Of a stretch of 64,000 nt of DNA, positions 1 through 8,088 are shown piece by piece. Within the stretch, counting starts at the first letter, position 1. The number at the start of each line of letters is the position of its first letter. The notes under the pieces were generated by a model. The model searched no databases. It saw only the letters and a program-made list of their open reading frames with translations, and was not told where the DNA came from. This DNA comes from Blautia parvula (GTDB taxonomy: Bacteria > Bacillota > Clostridia > Lachnospirales > Lachnospiraceae): the NCBI RefSeq assembly GCF_020215665.1, contig NZ_CP084061.1:4617001-4681000 (forward strand), written 5' to 3'. A program made the position numbers and the translations under genes.

Positions 1-763
1 GATCAACAAGTCCATGACCGGTTTTGCCGGGATGGCCAACTTCCAGAAGGTTCTGGCAGATGAGCATTTTGGACAGGCAGTGAAGAACACTGCGTACTGG
101 ACCATTTTCTCTGTACTGGGTGAATACCTGGTGGGCATGGTGACAGCAGTGCTGCTGAACCAGAAGTTTAAGGGCAGGGCCATATTCAGGACCTGTATCT
201 TTATACCGTGGCTTGTACCCATTATCGTTGCAGGCATGACCTGGGACTGGATGCTGAACCCGGAGTTCGGTATCATCAACTATGCGCTGACTAACATGCA
301 TATAATCAGCCAGCCCATCAATTTTCTCGGTGATTCCAAATACGCCATGGCAACCGTTATTTTTGTAAATATATGGAGAAGTTTTCCGTACTACACCATC
401 TCCTTTTTGTCAGCCATGCAGTCCATCCCGGGAGATTTGTCCGAGGCGGCTGCTATTGACGGAGCCGGCGTGTTCAAACGTTTCTTCAAGGTTACGCTCC
501 CGCAGCTGCGCAGCGTTTCCCTTGTGATCGTGTTCATACATATTATCTGGACTGCCATCAACTTTGACTTTATCTGGGTTATGACAGAGGGTGGTCCAAA
601 CTATGCGACGGAGACCCTGCCGCTTATGATCTACCGCTACTCTATGAAGAAGTTTGACGTTGGTGCTGCTTCGGCGCTTTCTACCATGATGTTTACGGTT
701 ATGGTGGTGCTGTTCATTTTCTATTACAGGAAGCGTTCCAGTCTCAGCGATGATATGGCGTAA
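1..763 (+). CDS. Sugar ABC transporter permease, MalF/UgpA type (5' end outside window)
   Basis: Inner-membrane permease of a carbohydrate ABC importer. The frame is open from base 2, ahead of the first Met at 14, so the gene starts outside the window. About 250 residues with several hydrophobic segments are visible. The EAA loop that contacts the ATPase reads SEAAAIDGAGVFKRFFKVTLPQ near residue 140 of the visible part. A second permease begins 18 bp downstream and an alpha-galactosidase follows, so an alpha-galactoside such as raffinose or melibiose is the likely cargo (inference from context). The binding protein is presumably just upstream. Confidence 0.9.
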   Translation, partial: INKSMTGFAGMANFQKVLADEHFGQAVKNTAYWTIFSVLGEYLVGMVTAVLLNQKFKGRAIFRTCIFIPWLVPIIVAGMTWDWMLNPEFGIINYALTNMHIISQPINFLGDSKYAMATVIFVNIWRSFPYYTISFLSAMQSIPGDLSEAAAIDGAGVFKRFFKVTLPQLRSVSLVIVFIHIIWTAINFDFIWVMTEGGPNYATETLPLMIYRYSMKKFDVGAASALSTMMFTVMVVLFIFYYRKRSSLSDDMA

Positions 764-781
764 GAAAGGAGGAGATAAGAG

Positions 782-1624
782 ATGTTAAATAAAAGAAACC
801 GTGTTATCAGCAAGATTGTCACCTATGTATCCCTGGTGTTTTTTTCAGCCATCTGTATTTTCCCCTTTTTGTGGATGCTTCTGTCAGCGCTGAAGCCTAA
901 GACAGAGATACGTACGGCAACGCCGTCACTTTTGATCCATGCCCCGACTCTGGAAAATTTTAAAAGGGTACTGGTGGATGTGGGATTTTTGCAGTATATT
1001 AAAAATAGCTTTTTTGTTTCTATTGTGGCATGTGTTCTCTCTATGATCATAGCTGTCATGGCAGGATACGCCCTGAGCCGGTATTATAAGATGAAACTGG
1101 TGAAGACCTCCAATCTGGCAATGATGCTCTCACAGATGATTCCCGGTGTGCTGCTTTTAGTGCCCCTGTATCTGATCATGCAGAAAATGCAGATTCTGGA
1201 GTCCTATACTTCTCTGATTCTGGCTTATACCACTTTTGTAATACCCTTGTGCACCTTTATGATGAGCAGCTTTTTCGATACTGTGCCTTTAGCGCTTGAG
1301 GAGGCTGCGGAGATTGACGGGTGCAATAAGGCGCAGACTATTTTTAAGATCATATTGCCCTTATCTCTGCCAAGCCTGGTGTCCACAGGACTTTACGCTT
1401 TTATCAATGCATGGAATGAGTTCATGTTCGGATACATATTTATCTCCACCGACAAATACCGGACACTGACACCTGCCATCATGCTGTTTAAAGGGGTAAA
1501 CACGGTTGACTGGGGCGGCCTCATGGCCGGTTCCGTGGTTGCCGTGATTCCTGTTACCTTTATTTTCCTGTTCCTGCAGAGGTATTTCCTGGCAGGATTA
1601 ATGAGCGGTTCAGTGAAGGGCTGA
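782..1624 (+). CDS. Sugar ABC transporter permease, MalG/UgpE type
   Basis: Second permease of the importer, 280 residues. It has an N-terminal membrane anchor, further hydrophobic helices and a C-terminal EAA loop (EEAAEIDGCNKAQTIFKIIL), as is typical of the MalG half. The start has an AGGAGG-type site about 10 bp upstream. It lies 18 bp after the first permease and 13 bp before the alpha-galactosidase, so the three are one transcription unit. No ATPase gene is present; Firmicutes often use a shared MsmK-type ATPase encoded elsewhere (family knowledge). Confidence 0.92.
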   Translation: MLNKRNRVISKIVTYVSLVFFSAICIFPFLWMLLSALKPKTEIRTATPSLLIHAPTLENFKRVLVDVGFLQYIKNSFFVSIVACVLSMIIAVMAGYALSRYYKMKLVKTSNLAMMLSQMIPGVLLLVPLYLIMQKMQILESYTSLILAYTTFVIPLCTFMMSSFFDTVPLALEEAAEIDGCNKAQTIFKIILPLSLPSLVSTGLYAFINAWNEFMFGYIFISTDKYRTLTPAIMLFKGVNTVDWGGLMAGSVVAVIPVTFIFLFLQRYFLAGLMSGSVKG

Positions 1625-1637
1625 CGGGAGGAAAAAA

Positions 1638-3746
1638 ATGAAGAGAATCGAATTATATGAGAACAAGATCCATATGCTGTGGGAGGTGACAGATGCCGGA
1701 GAGATCAAACTGCTGCACTTTTCCGCACTGCCCTTTGATGAGAAGACGCTGACCTCAGAGACGGGGACCCAGTCCTTTTATCCGGTGGAGATCCTGGTTA
1801 CGGGCCAGGACCGTGTGGGAGAACGGCATGGTCATAAGTATATCCAGACTTCCCCGGGATACAGGATGAAATACAGAGAATTCAGAGATTTCCGTAACGA
1901 ACTGGGAAGGAAACTGGAGGTAGTGACAGAAGATGACATTACCGGCCTTGATGTTACCAGCCATTATCAGTTCTATGACGGGATTTCCGTGGTACGTGTC
2001 TGGACTGAGGTGAAGAACCGGGGAACAGAGCCGCAGGGACTGGAGTATGTATCCTCCTTTGCGCTGAATGGTATCGAGAAAGAGGGAATGCGTGAGTTTG
2101 ATGAGAAGCTGGAGCTTAGGATCCCTCACAACGCATGGCAGAAGGAGCTGGACTGGGCGTCCTACAACCTGCATGAACTGGGACTTTCCTCTACGCAGCC
2201 GCATCCTATGCACCGTTCTTCCAAGACTGTCGGCATAGGAAATACAGGGAACTGGTCGGCTAAGGAGTATATTCCCATGGGATATCTGGAGAATCAGGAG
2301 ACAGAAAGTTCTCTGTTCTGGCAGATTGAGCATAATGGCTCCTGGTATTGGGAAATCAGTGACCAGGACGGGCACGTGTATTTGAAGCTGAGCGGCCCTA
2401 CAGAGCATCACAACCATTGGTGGAAGAACCTTCAGCCGGGAGAGACCTTTGTGACGGTTCCGGCGGCTGTGGGAGCAGCTGCAGGCGGATTTGATGAGGC
2501 CATGGGAGAACTGACCAGGTACCGCCGGGCGATCCGCAGGGTGAATGATGACAATGAGAATCTAAAGGTTATTTTTAATGATTATATGAACTGCCTGTTC
2601 GGAGATCCCACAACAGAGAAGGAGATCCCGCTGATTGACAAGGCAGCAGAGGCAGGATGTGAGTATTTCTGCATTGATGCAGGCTGGTACTCTGCAGGCT
2701 ACTGGTGGGACGGCGTGGGTGAATGGCTGCCGTCCGGGGAGCGTTTCCCGGGCGGGATCAAAGAAGTGACAGATTACATACGGTCGAAAGGGATGATTCC
2801 CGGTGTATGGCTGGAGCTGGAAGTCATGGGAATCAAATGCCCGAAGGCAGATAAGGTACCGGATGACTGGTATTTCATGCGCCATGGAAAACGCGTCTAT
2901 GACAGAAGCCGTTACCAGCTTGATTTCCGTAATCCCCAGGTGCGTGCCCATGCCACAGAGGTGATAGACCGGGTGGTAAATGAGTACGGTGTCGGATATA
3001 TCAAGATGGATTACAATATAGAGCCGGGAATCGGCACGGAACTGGATGCCGACAGCTATGGAGACGGACTTCTGGGCCATAACCGGGCATATTTGGAATG
3101 GCTGGACGGCATTTTTGAGAAGTACCCGGATCTGATCATAGAAAACTGTTCCTCCGGCGGCCTCCGCATGGATTACGCCATGCTGTCCCGTTACAGCATC
3201 CAGTCCACCAGTGACCAGGAGGACTATGTAAGGTACGCTACGATCACAGCCAACGCGCCCTCCGCAGTGACGCCGGAGCAGGCTGCTGTCTGGTCTTATC
3301 CTCTGACGAACGGGGACTGTGAGGAGGTTATCTTTAACATGGTGAACGCACTGCTTCTGCGTATCCACCAGAGCGGACATTTAGTGAATCTCAGCCCGGA
3401 GCGGTTCGGATATGTGAAGGAGGCGATTTCTTATTATAAGACGATCCGCCATCTGACCAAAAAGGCACTGCCTTACTGGCCGCTGGGTCTGTCCTCCTAC
3501 AATGACCCATGGGTGAGCCTGGGACTGGAAGCGGAAGGGAAGGATTTCCTGGCTGTGTGGAGAAGAGACAGCCAGTCTCCGGTACAGGAAATCCCTGTGA
3601 AGCATCTGAAAGGAAAAGAAGTGGAGGCGGTATGCGCCTATCCACAAAGCGCAGAGTGCGGATTTCACTGGAATAAAGAGGCAGGCACGCTGACTGTAGA
3701 GCTGCCTGAGAGAGTGAGCGCAAGAATATTTGAATTGCGGTATTGA
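1638..3746 (+). CDS. Alpha-galactosidase, glycoside hydrolase family 36
   Basis: Cytoplasmic retaining alpha-galactosidase of 702 residues, close to the usual 700-740 for bacterial GH36. It has an N-terminal beta-sandwich and a central TIM barrel. The nucleophile is the Asp of KMDYN (about residue 458) and the acid/base is the Asp of STSDQEDY (about 525). ENCSSGG between them is the substrate-binding loop. There is no signal peptide, which fits hydrolysis of sugars imported by the two permeases upstream. The start has GGGAGG 8 bp ahead. No convincing terminator follows. The family assignment is firm; the natural substrate is inferred. Confidence 0.93.
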   Translation: MKRIELYENKIHMLWEVTDAGEIKLLHFSALPFDEKTLTSETGTQSFYPVEILVTGQDRVGERHGHKYIQTSPGYRMKYREFRDFRNELGRKLEVVTEDDITGLDVTSHYQFYDGISVVRVWTEVKNRGTEPQGLEYVSSFALNGIEKEGMREFDEKLELRIPHNAWQKELDWASYNLHELGLSSTQPHPMHRSSKTVGIGNTGNWSAKEYIPMGYLENQETESSLFWQIEHNGSWYWEISDQDGHVYLKLSGPTEHHNHWWKNLQPGETFVTVPAAVGAAAGGFDEAMGELTRYRRAIRRVNDDNENLKVIFNDYMNCLFGDPTTEKEIPLIDKAAEAGCEYFCIDAGWYSAGYWWDGVGEWLPSGERFPGGIKEVTDYIRSKGMIPGVWLELEVMGIKCPKADKVPDDWYFMRHGKRVYDRSRYQLDFRNPQVRAHATEVIDRVVNEYGVGYIKMDYNIEPGIGTELDADSYGDGLLGHNRAYLEWLDGIFEKYPDLIIENCSSGGLRMDYAMLSRYSIQSTSDQEDYVRYATITANAPSAVTPEQAAVWSYPLTNGDCEEVIFNMVNALLLRIHQSGHLVNLSPERFGYVKEAISYYKTIRHLTKKALPYWPLGLSSYNDPWVSLGLEAEGKDFLAVWRRDSQSPVQEIPVKHLKGKEVEAVCAYPQSAECGFHWNKEAGTLTVELPERVSARIFELRY

Positions 3747-4587
3747 AAGTATGAGAGAGAAATAGAGGTTTAGAGTGTGCAGGAGAATGGCACGCGGCTG
3801 GGATGGTCTTATTTGTTTGGGACAACCTGGCTGCGTGTTTTCTTATGGAATATTGTTTGGAGGGGTGCTGATTCTGCCAATCCATACAGGCGCTGCAGGT
3901 ATTATACCCTGTATTTTATGGGTAAAACAAGCAGAAAACATGGCCGCCTCCTTACTAATTACATACGAAAGCCCAAGATAACTTTTGAATTATGGGTAAA
4001 ACAAGCAGAAAACATGGCCGGACCCTTACTGATTACATACGAAAGCTAAGGGTATCTTTTAAATTATCTGTAAATCAGGAGAAATCTGTAGTTATTCTTC
4101 TTGGCTATTTGTAAAATATAGAAATTCTGTGGCTGTCATCTGCATCTGTATCGTTAAATGATAGATTGGGTTAACTGATATTGGGAGTGAACAGCAAAAA
4201 TGTATTTTTTGAAAATTTTGTATCGGAGTTTTGATTGACATAGCTGTGAAAACGTGATAGAGTGTTTTTATCTTCAAAAAGATGTATTTTATGAATGCAT
4301 TTTCATATTATCCCGGTTCAGGGATTGAATACCCCATTTTATGAAATGAAATTTATTAATTTGATTTTTGCAGGGAAACTGTGCCGTTTTATTCATCAAA
4401 GAAAAGGCAGCAGGTGTTTGTTTTTGTGCCTGGAGAGAACAGGCAGGCATTTCAGAACAACAGTCTGCCCCATATCGCTTCGGAAGTTTTGAGTTTTCAT
4501 GCCTTCGGCCTGAAAATACCTCGCGGGACAGTGGCATGTGAACAGTAACCATAATATTCGTCTGACAGAAAATGTGTTTGAAAGAGG
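3747..4587. other. Gene-poor AT-rich interval
   Basis: About 840 bp between the alpha-galactosidase and the Rpn-type gene with no coding frame I can support. It holds the 74-bp tandem repeat (3918-4095) and an isolated promoter-like pair, TTGACA (4235-4240), 17 bp, TAGAGT (4258-4263), with no gene directly behind it. Short open frames at 4295-4492 (+) and 4289-4552 (-) lack ribosome sites and recognisable domains. The stretch could hold a decayed gene or an unannotated RNA. Confidence 0.5.
3918..4095. repeat. 74-bp tandem repeat, about 2.4 copies
   Basis: Two 55-bp blocks, 3918-3972 and 3992-4046, both begin ATGGGTAAAACAAGCAG and end ACATACGAAAGC. They differ at only a few bases and are offset by exactly 74 bp. 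A third, decayed copy begins at 4066, again 74 bp on. Because 74 is not a multiple of three, the copies are in different reading frames, so this is not a protein repeat. Confidence 0.8.
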
Positions 4588-4616
4588 TTGAGGTATCCGC
4601 CTGTAAAGGTTATACT
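4588..4616 (+). promoter_or_regulatory. Sigma-A promoter of the Rpn-type gene
   Basis: -35 TTGAGG at 4588-4593, a 17-bp spacer and -10 TATACT at 4611-4616. It lies downstream of an in-frame ATG at 4572, which rules that ATG out as the start and supports the ATG at 4671. Confidence 0.6.
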
Positions 4617-4670
4617 ATGCGTATAGATAACCGATATCTTTTCATCTTTCAGTTACGGAGAGGAGTAGGG

Positions 4671-5570
4671 ATGGAAAGATATACAAACATCAGATTCATC
4701 ATGAAGCCAAAGGTAGATTTCTGTTTTAAGGAACTGATGGAGGATGCAGAGGTACGAAAGGGATTCATAGCAGCTGTTCTGCACATACCGCCGGAGGAGG
4801 TGGAGGAGACCACGCTGCTGCCGACACATCTGAGAACCAGATATGAGGAAGATAAGCTGGGAATTTTGGATGTACGTGTACGGTTAAAGGATGGGACGCA
4901 GATTGACATAGAAATTCAGGTCAGCCCGTTTTTGTTGTGGCCGGAGCGCTCCATGTTCTATCTCTCAAAAATGTTCACAGACCAGCTGGAAAAGGGCGAG
5001 AGTTATGAAAGGCTGGAGAAATGCGTACACATCGGGATTCTGGATTTTATTTTGTTTGGCCGGGACGAGGCATTTTATTCCTGCTTTCATATGAGGGAAG
5101 ACACAAACCACCGACTTTATACAGACAAGCTGGAGGTGCATATCCTGGAGCTGCCGAAACTCAAAAACCATGAGTATCCTGAAACAGAGCTTCTGAACTG
5201 GGCAAAATTCATGAATGCCGAGAGGCAGGAGGATTTTGAAGAGATGGCGGAAAAAGACAAGTATATCGAAAAGGCATACGAAACTTTGAAAAATATCAGC
5301 GCAGATGAAGAGAAAAGACTGGAATATGAAGCTCGCGAGAAGGCACTGCGGGATCACAATTATCTCATGCAGAGCAATTGGGAGGCCGGATTGGAGGCAG
5401 GCAGAAAGGCTGGTTTAGAGGCGGGCAGAAAGGCCGGGCTGGAATATGGTGAAAATCGAGTAAACAGGCTGATTCAACTGTTGATAGCCAATTCCCGTGG
5501 GGAGGAAATTGAGAGAGCAGTCAGCGATAAAGCGTATCAGGATGAATTGTTTCTGGAATTTAAGTTATAG
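4671..5570 (+). CDS. Rpn-family PD-(D/E)XK nuclease / putative transposase-like protein
   Basis: 299 residues from the ATG at 4671, which follows GGAGAGGAG and the promoter at 4588. The N-terminus (NIRFIMKPKVDFCFKELM) and the core DGTQIDIEIQVSP are typical of the Rpn/PDDEXK_2 family, whose members act as DNA endonucleases promoting recA-independent recombination (family knowledge). The catalytic acidic residues are the Asp and Glu of DIEIQ. The C-terminus is a charged helical tail with tandem EAGRKAGL units (about residues 241-260), a length-variable feature of the family. It is a single-gene unit. Cellular role unknown; sometimes carried by mobile DNA. Confidence 0.82.
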   Translation: MERYTNIRFIMKPKVDFCFKELMEDAEVRKGFIAAVLHIPPEEVEETTLLPTHLRTRYEEDKLGILDVRVRLKDGTQIDIEIQVSPFLLWPERSMFYLSKMFTDQLEKGESYERLEKCVHIGILDFILFGRDEAFYSCFHMREDTNHRLYTDKLEVHILELPKLKNHEYPETELLNWAKFMNAERQEDFEEMAEKDKYIEKAYETLKNISADEEKRLEYEAREKALRDHNYLMQSNWEAGLEAGRKAGLEAGRKAGLEYGENRVNRLIQLLIANSRGEEIERAVSDKAYQDELFLEFKL

Positions 5571-5578
5571 ACCTGATT

Positions 5579-5638
5579 GACCGGACGCTTCGATATTAAT
5601 TTTTGAATTCAGACGGTTCATAACTCTTCAGTCCGGTC
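5579..5638. terminator. Inverted repeat after the Rpn-type gene
   Basis: GACCGGAC (5579-5586) and GTCCGGTC (5631-5638) are perfect complements around a 44-base loop. No T-run follows, so intrinsic termination is doubtful. Confidence 0.3.
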
Positions 5639-5767
5639 CGCACATAAACAGCACTGTCTGTGCGCAAGTGCAGTTACGGGCAATTCTATTATTTTCCACC
5701 TGTATTCTACCCTCAGTGGATAGGATTCTCTGCTGAAGTACGGTATAATTTTGACAGGAGGTGGAAT

Positions 5768-6232
5768 ATGAACCAGCAGAAAATAGGAGAATACATTGCC
5801 AAAAAAAGAAAAGAACATAATATGACCCAAATACAGTTGGCAGAAAAGCTTGGGGTTTCAAATAAGACCGTATCAAAATGGGAAAACGGAAAGTGCATGC
5901 CTGATTACTCTGTCATAAAACAACTATGCCAGACACTTGACACGTCTGTAGGCGAGTTGCTGAATGGGGATGATGCGGTCAATAAAGCTGTAATGGAGGA
6001 TCAGACCTTCTCCATTTTAGAAAGAATTTCTGTACTTGAGAAAGAACGGATTTATTTTATAGGTATCGGCCTTGTTTTCATGGGAATACTGCTGTTAGTT
6101 CTCTCAAAATTTATGGGAGGTACGAATGTACAGGATTTTATCTCGGGATTATTATTCGGTATCTCGCTGGGCGAGATTCTGGTCGGCATTTTTGTGATAA
6201 TAAGAAACCTTGTTCAAAGGAACGCCGGATGA
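5768..6232 (+). CDS. XRE-type HTH regulator with two C-terminal membrane segments
   Basis: 154 residues from the ATG at 5768, 4 bp after GACAGGAGG; an upstream in-frame ATG at 5660 has no ribosome site. Residues 5-60 form a Cro/C1-type helix-turn-helix (MTQIQLAEKLGVSNKTVSKWENGKCMPD). Two hydrophobic segments follow (IGLVFMGILLLVLSKF and LLFGISLGEILVGIFVII), making a membrane-tethered regulator common in Lachnospiraceae. TATAAT at 5744-5749 is a possible -10 very close to the ribosome site. Target genes are not evident. Confidence 0.8.
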   Translation: MNQQKIGEYIAKKRKEHNMTQIQLAEKLGVSNKTVSKWENGKCMPDYSVIKQLCQTLDTSVGELLNGDDAVNKAVMEDQTFSILERISVLEKERIYFIGIGLVFMGILLLVLSKFMGGTNVQDFISGLLFGISLGEILVGIFVIIRNLVQRNAG

Positions 6233-6514
6233 GAAGAAGGGACTGGAATAAGAAGAATGTCCCGGAACTGTGCAATGCGAAACATACTGCTGTGCACGCA
6301 GTGAAGAGTCATGACATAGACAACAAAATCTAAAAAAAATACACATTGCTATTTTCCCCATTTTGTTATATTCTTATAATTACCGCGAAAGACGAACTGA
6401 GACAACCAGGGCAGTGCACTCCCGGAGTCACAGGCGGCAATTGAAATACCAGGCAGAGCCTCGTAAGACCCTGCAGGGGAGGAGAATAAGACAGAGGATA
6501 AAGGAGGAACCGGC

Positions 6515-6742
6515 ATGTGTGAGAGAACCGTTCGCTTCAATGAAATCAATGAAATTAAGGAGTTTGTGAGCGCGGCATGCCGATGTAATTTTGACATCGA
6601 CGTTGTCAGCGGCAGGATTGTGATTGACGCTAAATCCATTCTGGGTATGCTGAGCCTGAACTGGGAAGAGGAACTCCGTGTGGTTTATGAAGAACAGGAC
6701 CCGCATTTTGAGAATGTTTTACAGAAATATATGACCAGTTGA
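6515..6742 (+). CDS. HPr-like protein lacking the phosphorylatable histidine
   Basis: 75 residues with a clear AAAGGAGG site. The second half (GRIVIDAKSILGMLSLNWEEELRVVYEEQDP) matches the C-terminal part of the PTS phosphocarrier HPr, including the region around regulatory Ser46 (AKSILG). Where HPr has the catalytic GLHARPA segment, this protein has NEINEIKEF with no His and is two residues shorter. It therefore cannot carry phosphate as HPr-His15 does, and may act as a regulator or anti-HPr (inference). It is followed by a terminator and has a leader of over 100 nt. Confidence 0.75.
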   Translation: MCERTVRFNEINEIKEFVSAACRCNFDIDVVSGRIVIDAKSILGMLSLNWEEELRVVYEEQDPHFENVLQKYMTS

Positions 6743-6768
6743 ACAGAGTTGGATAAAATGGAACAAAC

Positions 6769-6832
6769 CCCGCCTGCGGATACCGCTGCATGTTGATATG
6801 CTGCTGTATCTGTACAGGCGGGACTTTTTTAT
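6769..6832 (+). terminator. Intrinsic terminator of the HPr-like gene
   Basis: CCCGCCTG (6769-6776) pairs with CAGGCGGG (6815-6822), followed by ACTTTTTTATTTTG. The T-run overlaps the stop codon of the convergent AraC gene. Confidence 0.75.
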
Positions 6833-7665
6833 TTTGCCAGTTTCCGGTATTCTCTGGGCGAGAATCCCAGCTTCTGGTTAAAGAGATTGATCAGGCTGTT
6901 GCTGCTCTGGTACCCCACTTCATAAGCAATCTCCTCCACGGTCATGGAGGTACGGGCCAGAAGGATTTTAGCCTGGTCAAGACGTGTATTGATCACATAG
7001 TCTATAGGGGACAGGCCTGTCTCCTCCTTAAAGCGGTGTGAAAAATAATAAGTGCTGAGATTCGCAATGTCTGCCAGTTCCTCCAGCGTGATCTTATCCC
7101 CTACATGACTTCTGATATAACGAATCGTCTTTTCTATAGAAGTGTCCTCTTTCTGGTTATGCAGTTCCCTTTCACTGAGAAGCTGCAGCAGCTTATAAAT
7201 CCTCATGGAGCTGTCAAACATATTTTCAACTCCGTCCTGCTCGTAAAACTTTACCATATTATAAATCAGGTTCCCCACCAGGGCATTATTCTGGTTCCGT
7301 ATCAGCGGTCCGAATAATTTAAGGATATGTCCGCAGATCTCGTGGGAGTTGGAACCGTCAAAATGGATGTACACAAATTCAAGCCCTTCCATTGCCTGAT
7401 AATAATGGGGCCTGGCACAGTCCAGAAGCACCACATCTCCTTTCTTCGCGTCAAATGTTTCCCCTTCATATTCCACATGCAGAGTCCCTTCTCTTATATA
7501 AGCCACAAGCAGCGGCGGAAAGTACTCCCTTCTCATAAAATACCTTCCTGTACAGAAATAATGCCCGCACCAGGTAGGGTAAAAGTACAACTGCCTGGCT
7601 GTATCGGAAGGAGTAAAAGAGAAGCAGACGGAGCGGGCCAGCACACCCGTATCTACACTTTTCAT
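6829..7665 (-). CDS. AraC-family transcriptional regulator
   Basis: 278 residues. The N-terminal cupin-like sensor domain (about 1-150) contains GTLHVEYEGETFDAKKGDVVLLD. The C-terminal pair of AraC helix-turn-helix motifs (about 180-278) contains ITLEELADIANLSTYYFSHRFKEETG and MTVEEIAYEVGYQSSNSLINLFNQKLG. GAAAGGGG precedes the ATG. It is divergent from the Gfo/Idh-epimerase-symporter operon and is its likely sugar-responsive activator (inference from the shared intergenic region). Confidence 0.9.
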   Translation of the reverse strand: MKSVDTGVLARSVCFSFTPSDTARQLYFYPTWCGHYFCTGRYFMRREYFPPLLVAYIREGTLHVEYEGETFDAKKGDVVLLDCARPHYYQAMEGLEFVYIHFDGSNSHEICGHILKLFGPLIRNQNNALVGNLIYNMVKFYEQDGVENMFDSSMRIYKLLQLLSERELHNQKEDTSIEKTIRYIRSHVGDKITLEELADIANLSTYYFSHRFKEETGLSPIDYVINTRLDQAKILLARTSMTVEEIAYEVGYQSSNSLINLFNQKLGFSPREYRKLAK

Positions 7666-7694
7666 ATCTATCCCCTTTCCTGTATTTTTACCCC

Positions 7695-7723
7695 ATTATA
7701 ATCTTTTTGCGTGATAAAAGCAA
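7695..7723 (-). promoter_or_regulatory. Promoter of the AraC gene
   Basis: On the minus strand: -35 TTGCTT (7723-7718), 17 bp, -10 TATAAT (7700-7695). Confidence 0.65.
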
Positions 7724-7776
7724 TATCCATGAACTTTTTGGCAAAAATCCATATTTAAAAGCACGCCGTATATGCG

Positions 7777-7782
7777 TATAAT
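7777..7782 (+). promoter_or_regulatory. -10 element of the oxidoreductase operon
   Basis: A perfect TATAAT at 7777-7782, but the expected -35 position holds TTTAAA. A strong -10 with a weak -35 fits an activator-dependent promoter next to an AraC gene. Transcription from here gives a leader of about 300 nt. Confidence 0.5.
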
Positions 7783-7825
7783 ACAACTATCGAAACAAAC
7801 AAACCAATACGAAACACAAAACACC

Positions 7826-7957
7826 GCAGCAGCTCAGATACCTGGACGACAACGGTATTCAGCCATAAAAATCGCCTTATGGCAGGCTGATTTCCGCAGT
7901 CCATACGTCTTTTGACGGACAGCGCAGAAATTGCGCAGACCTTGCCTGACCTGCTGC
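7826..7957 (+). promoter_or_regulatory. Candidate structured leader RNA, closed multi-branch fold
   Basis: A closing stem pairs 7826-7837 (GCAGCAGCTCAG) with 7946-7957 (CTGACCTGCTGC), 11 of 12 positions. Inside lie four hairpins: 7838-7842/7854-7858 (ATACC/GGTAT), 7862-7868/7877-7883 (7 bp), 7899-7920 (CGTC-TTTT-GACG on a 3-bp base) and 7922-7926/7932-7936 (GCGCA/TGCGC). All are in the leader of the Gfo/Idh operon. I do not recognise a known riboswitch class, and no terminator is attached. Confidence 0.45.
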
Positions 7958-8088
7958 AGACATCACCAATATACAGAGAAAATGGCCGTTTTCATGGTGG
8001 GTCAACTGCGTGCAGTTGGAAAACAACAAAAAGAATAAACAATTAATAAAAAAGCAAATTAATGTGAATTTATCAGGAGGATATTATA

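Noticed and set aside
3777-4049. 90-codon open frame over the 74-bp repeats
   Set aside because: No ribosome site; the two repeat copies are read in different frames, so the sequence is not conserved as protein.
4572-4670. Longer N-terminus for the Rpn-type protein
   Set aside because: The upstream ATG precedes the promoter elements at 4588-4616 and has no ribosome site; the family N-terminus begins at the ATG at 4671.
7327-7701. 124-codon frame opposite the AraC gene
   Set aside because: Antisense to a complete AraC regulator and lacking any domain.
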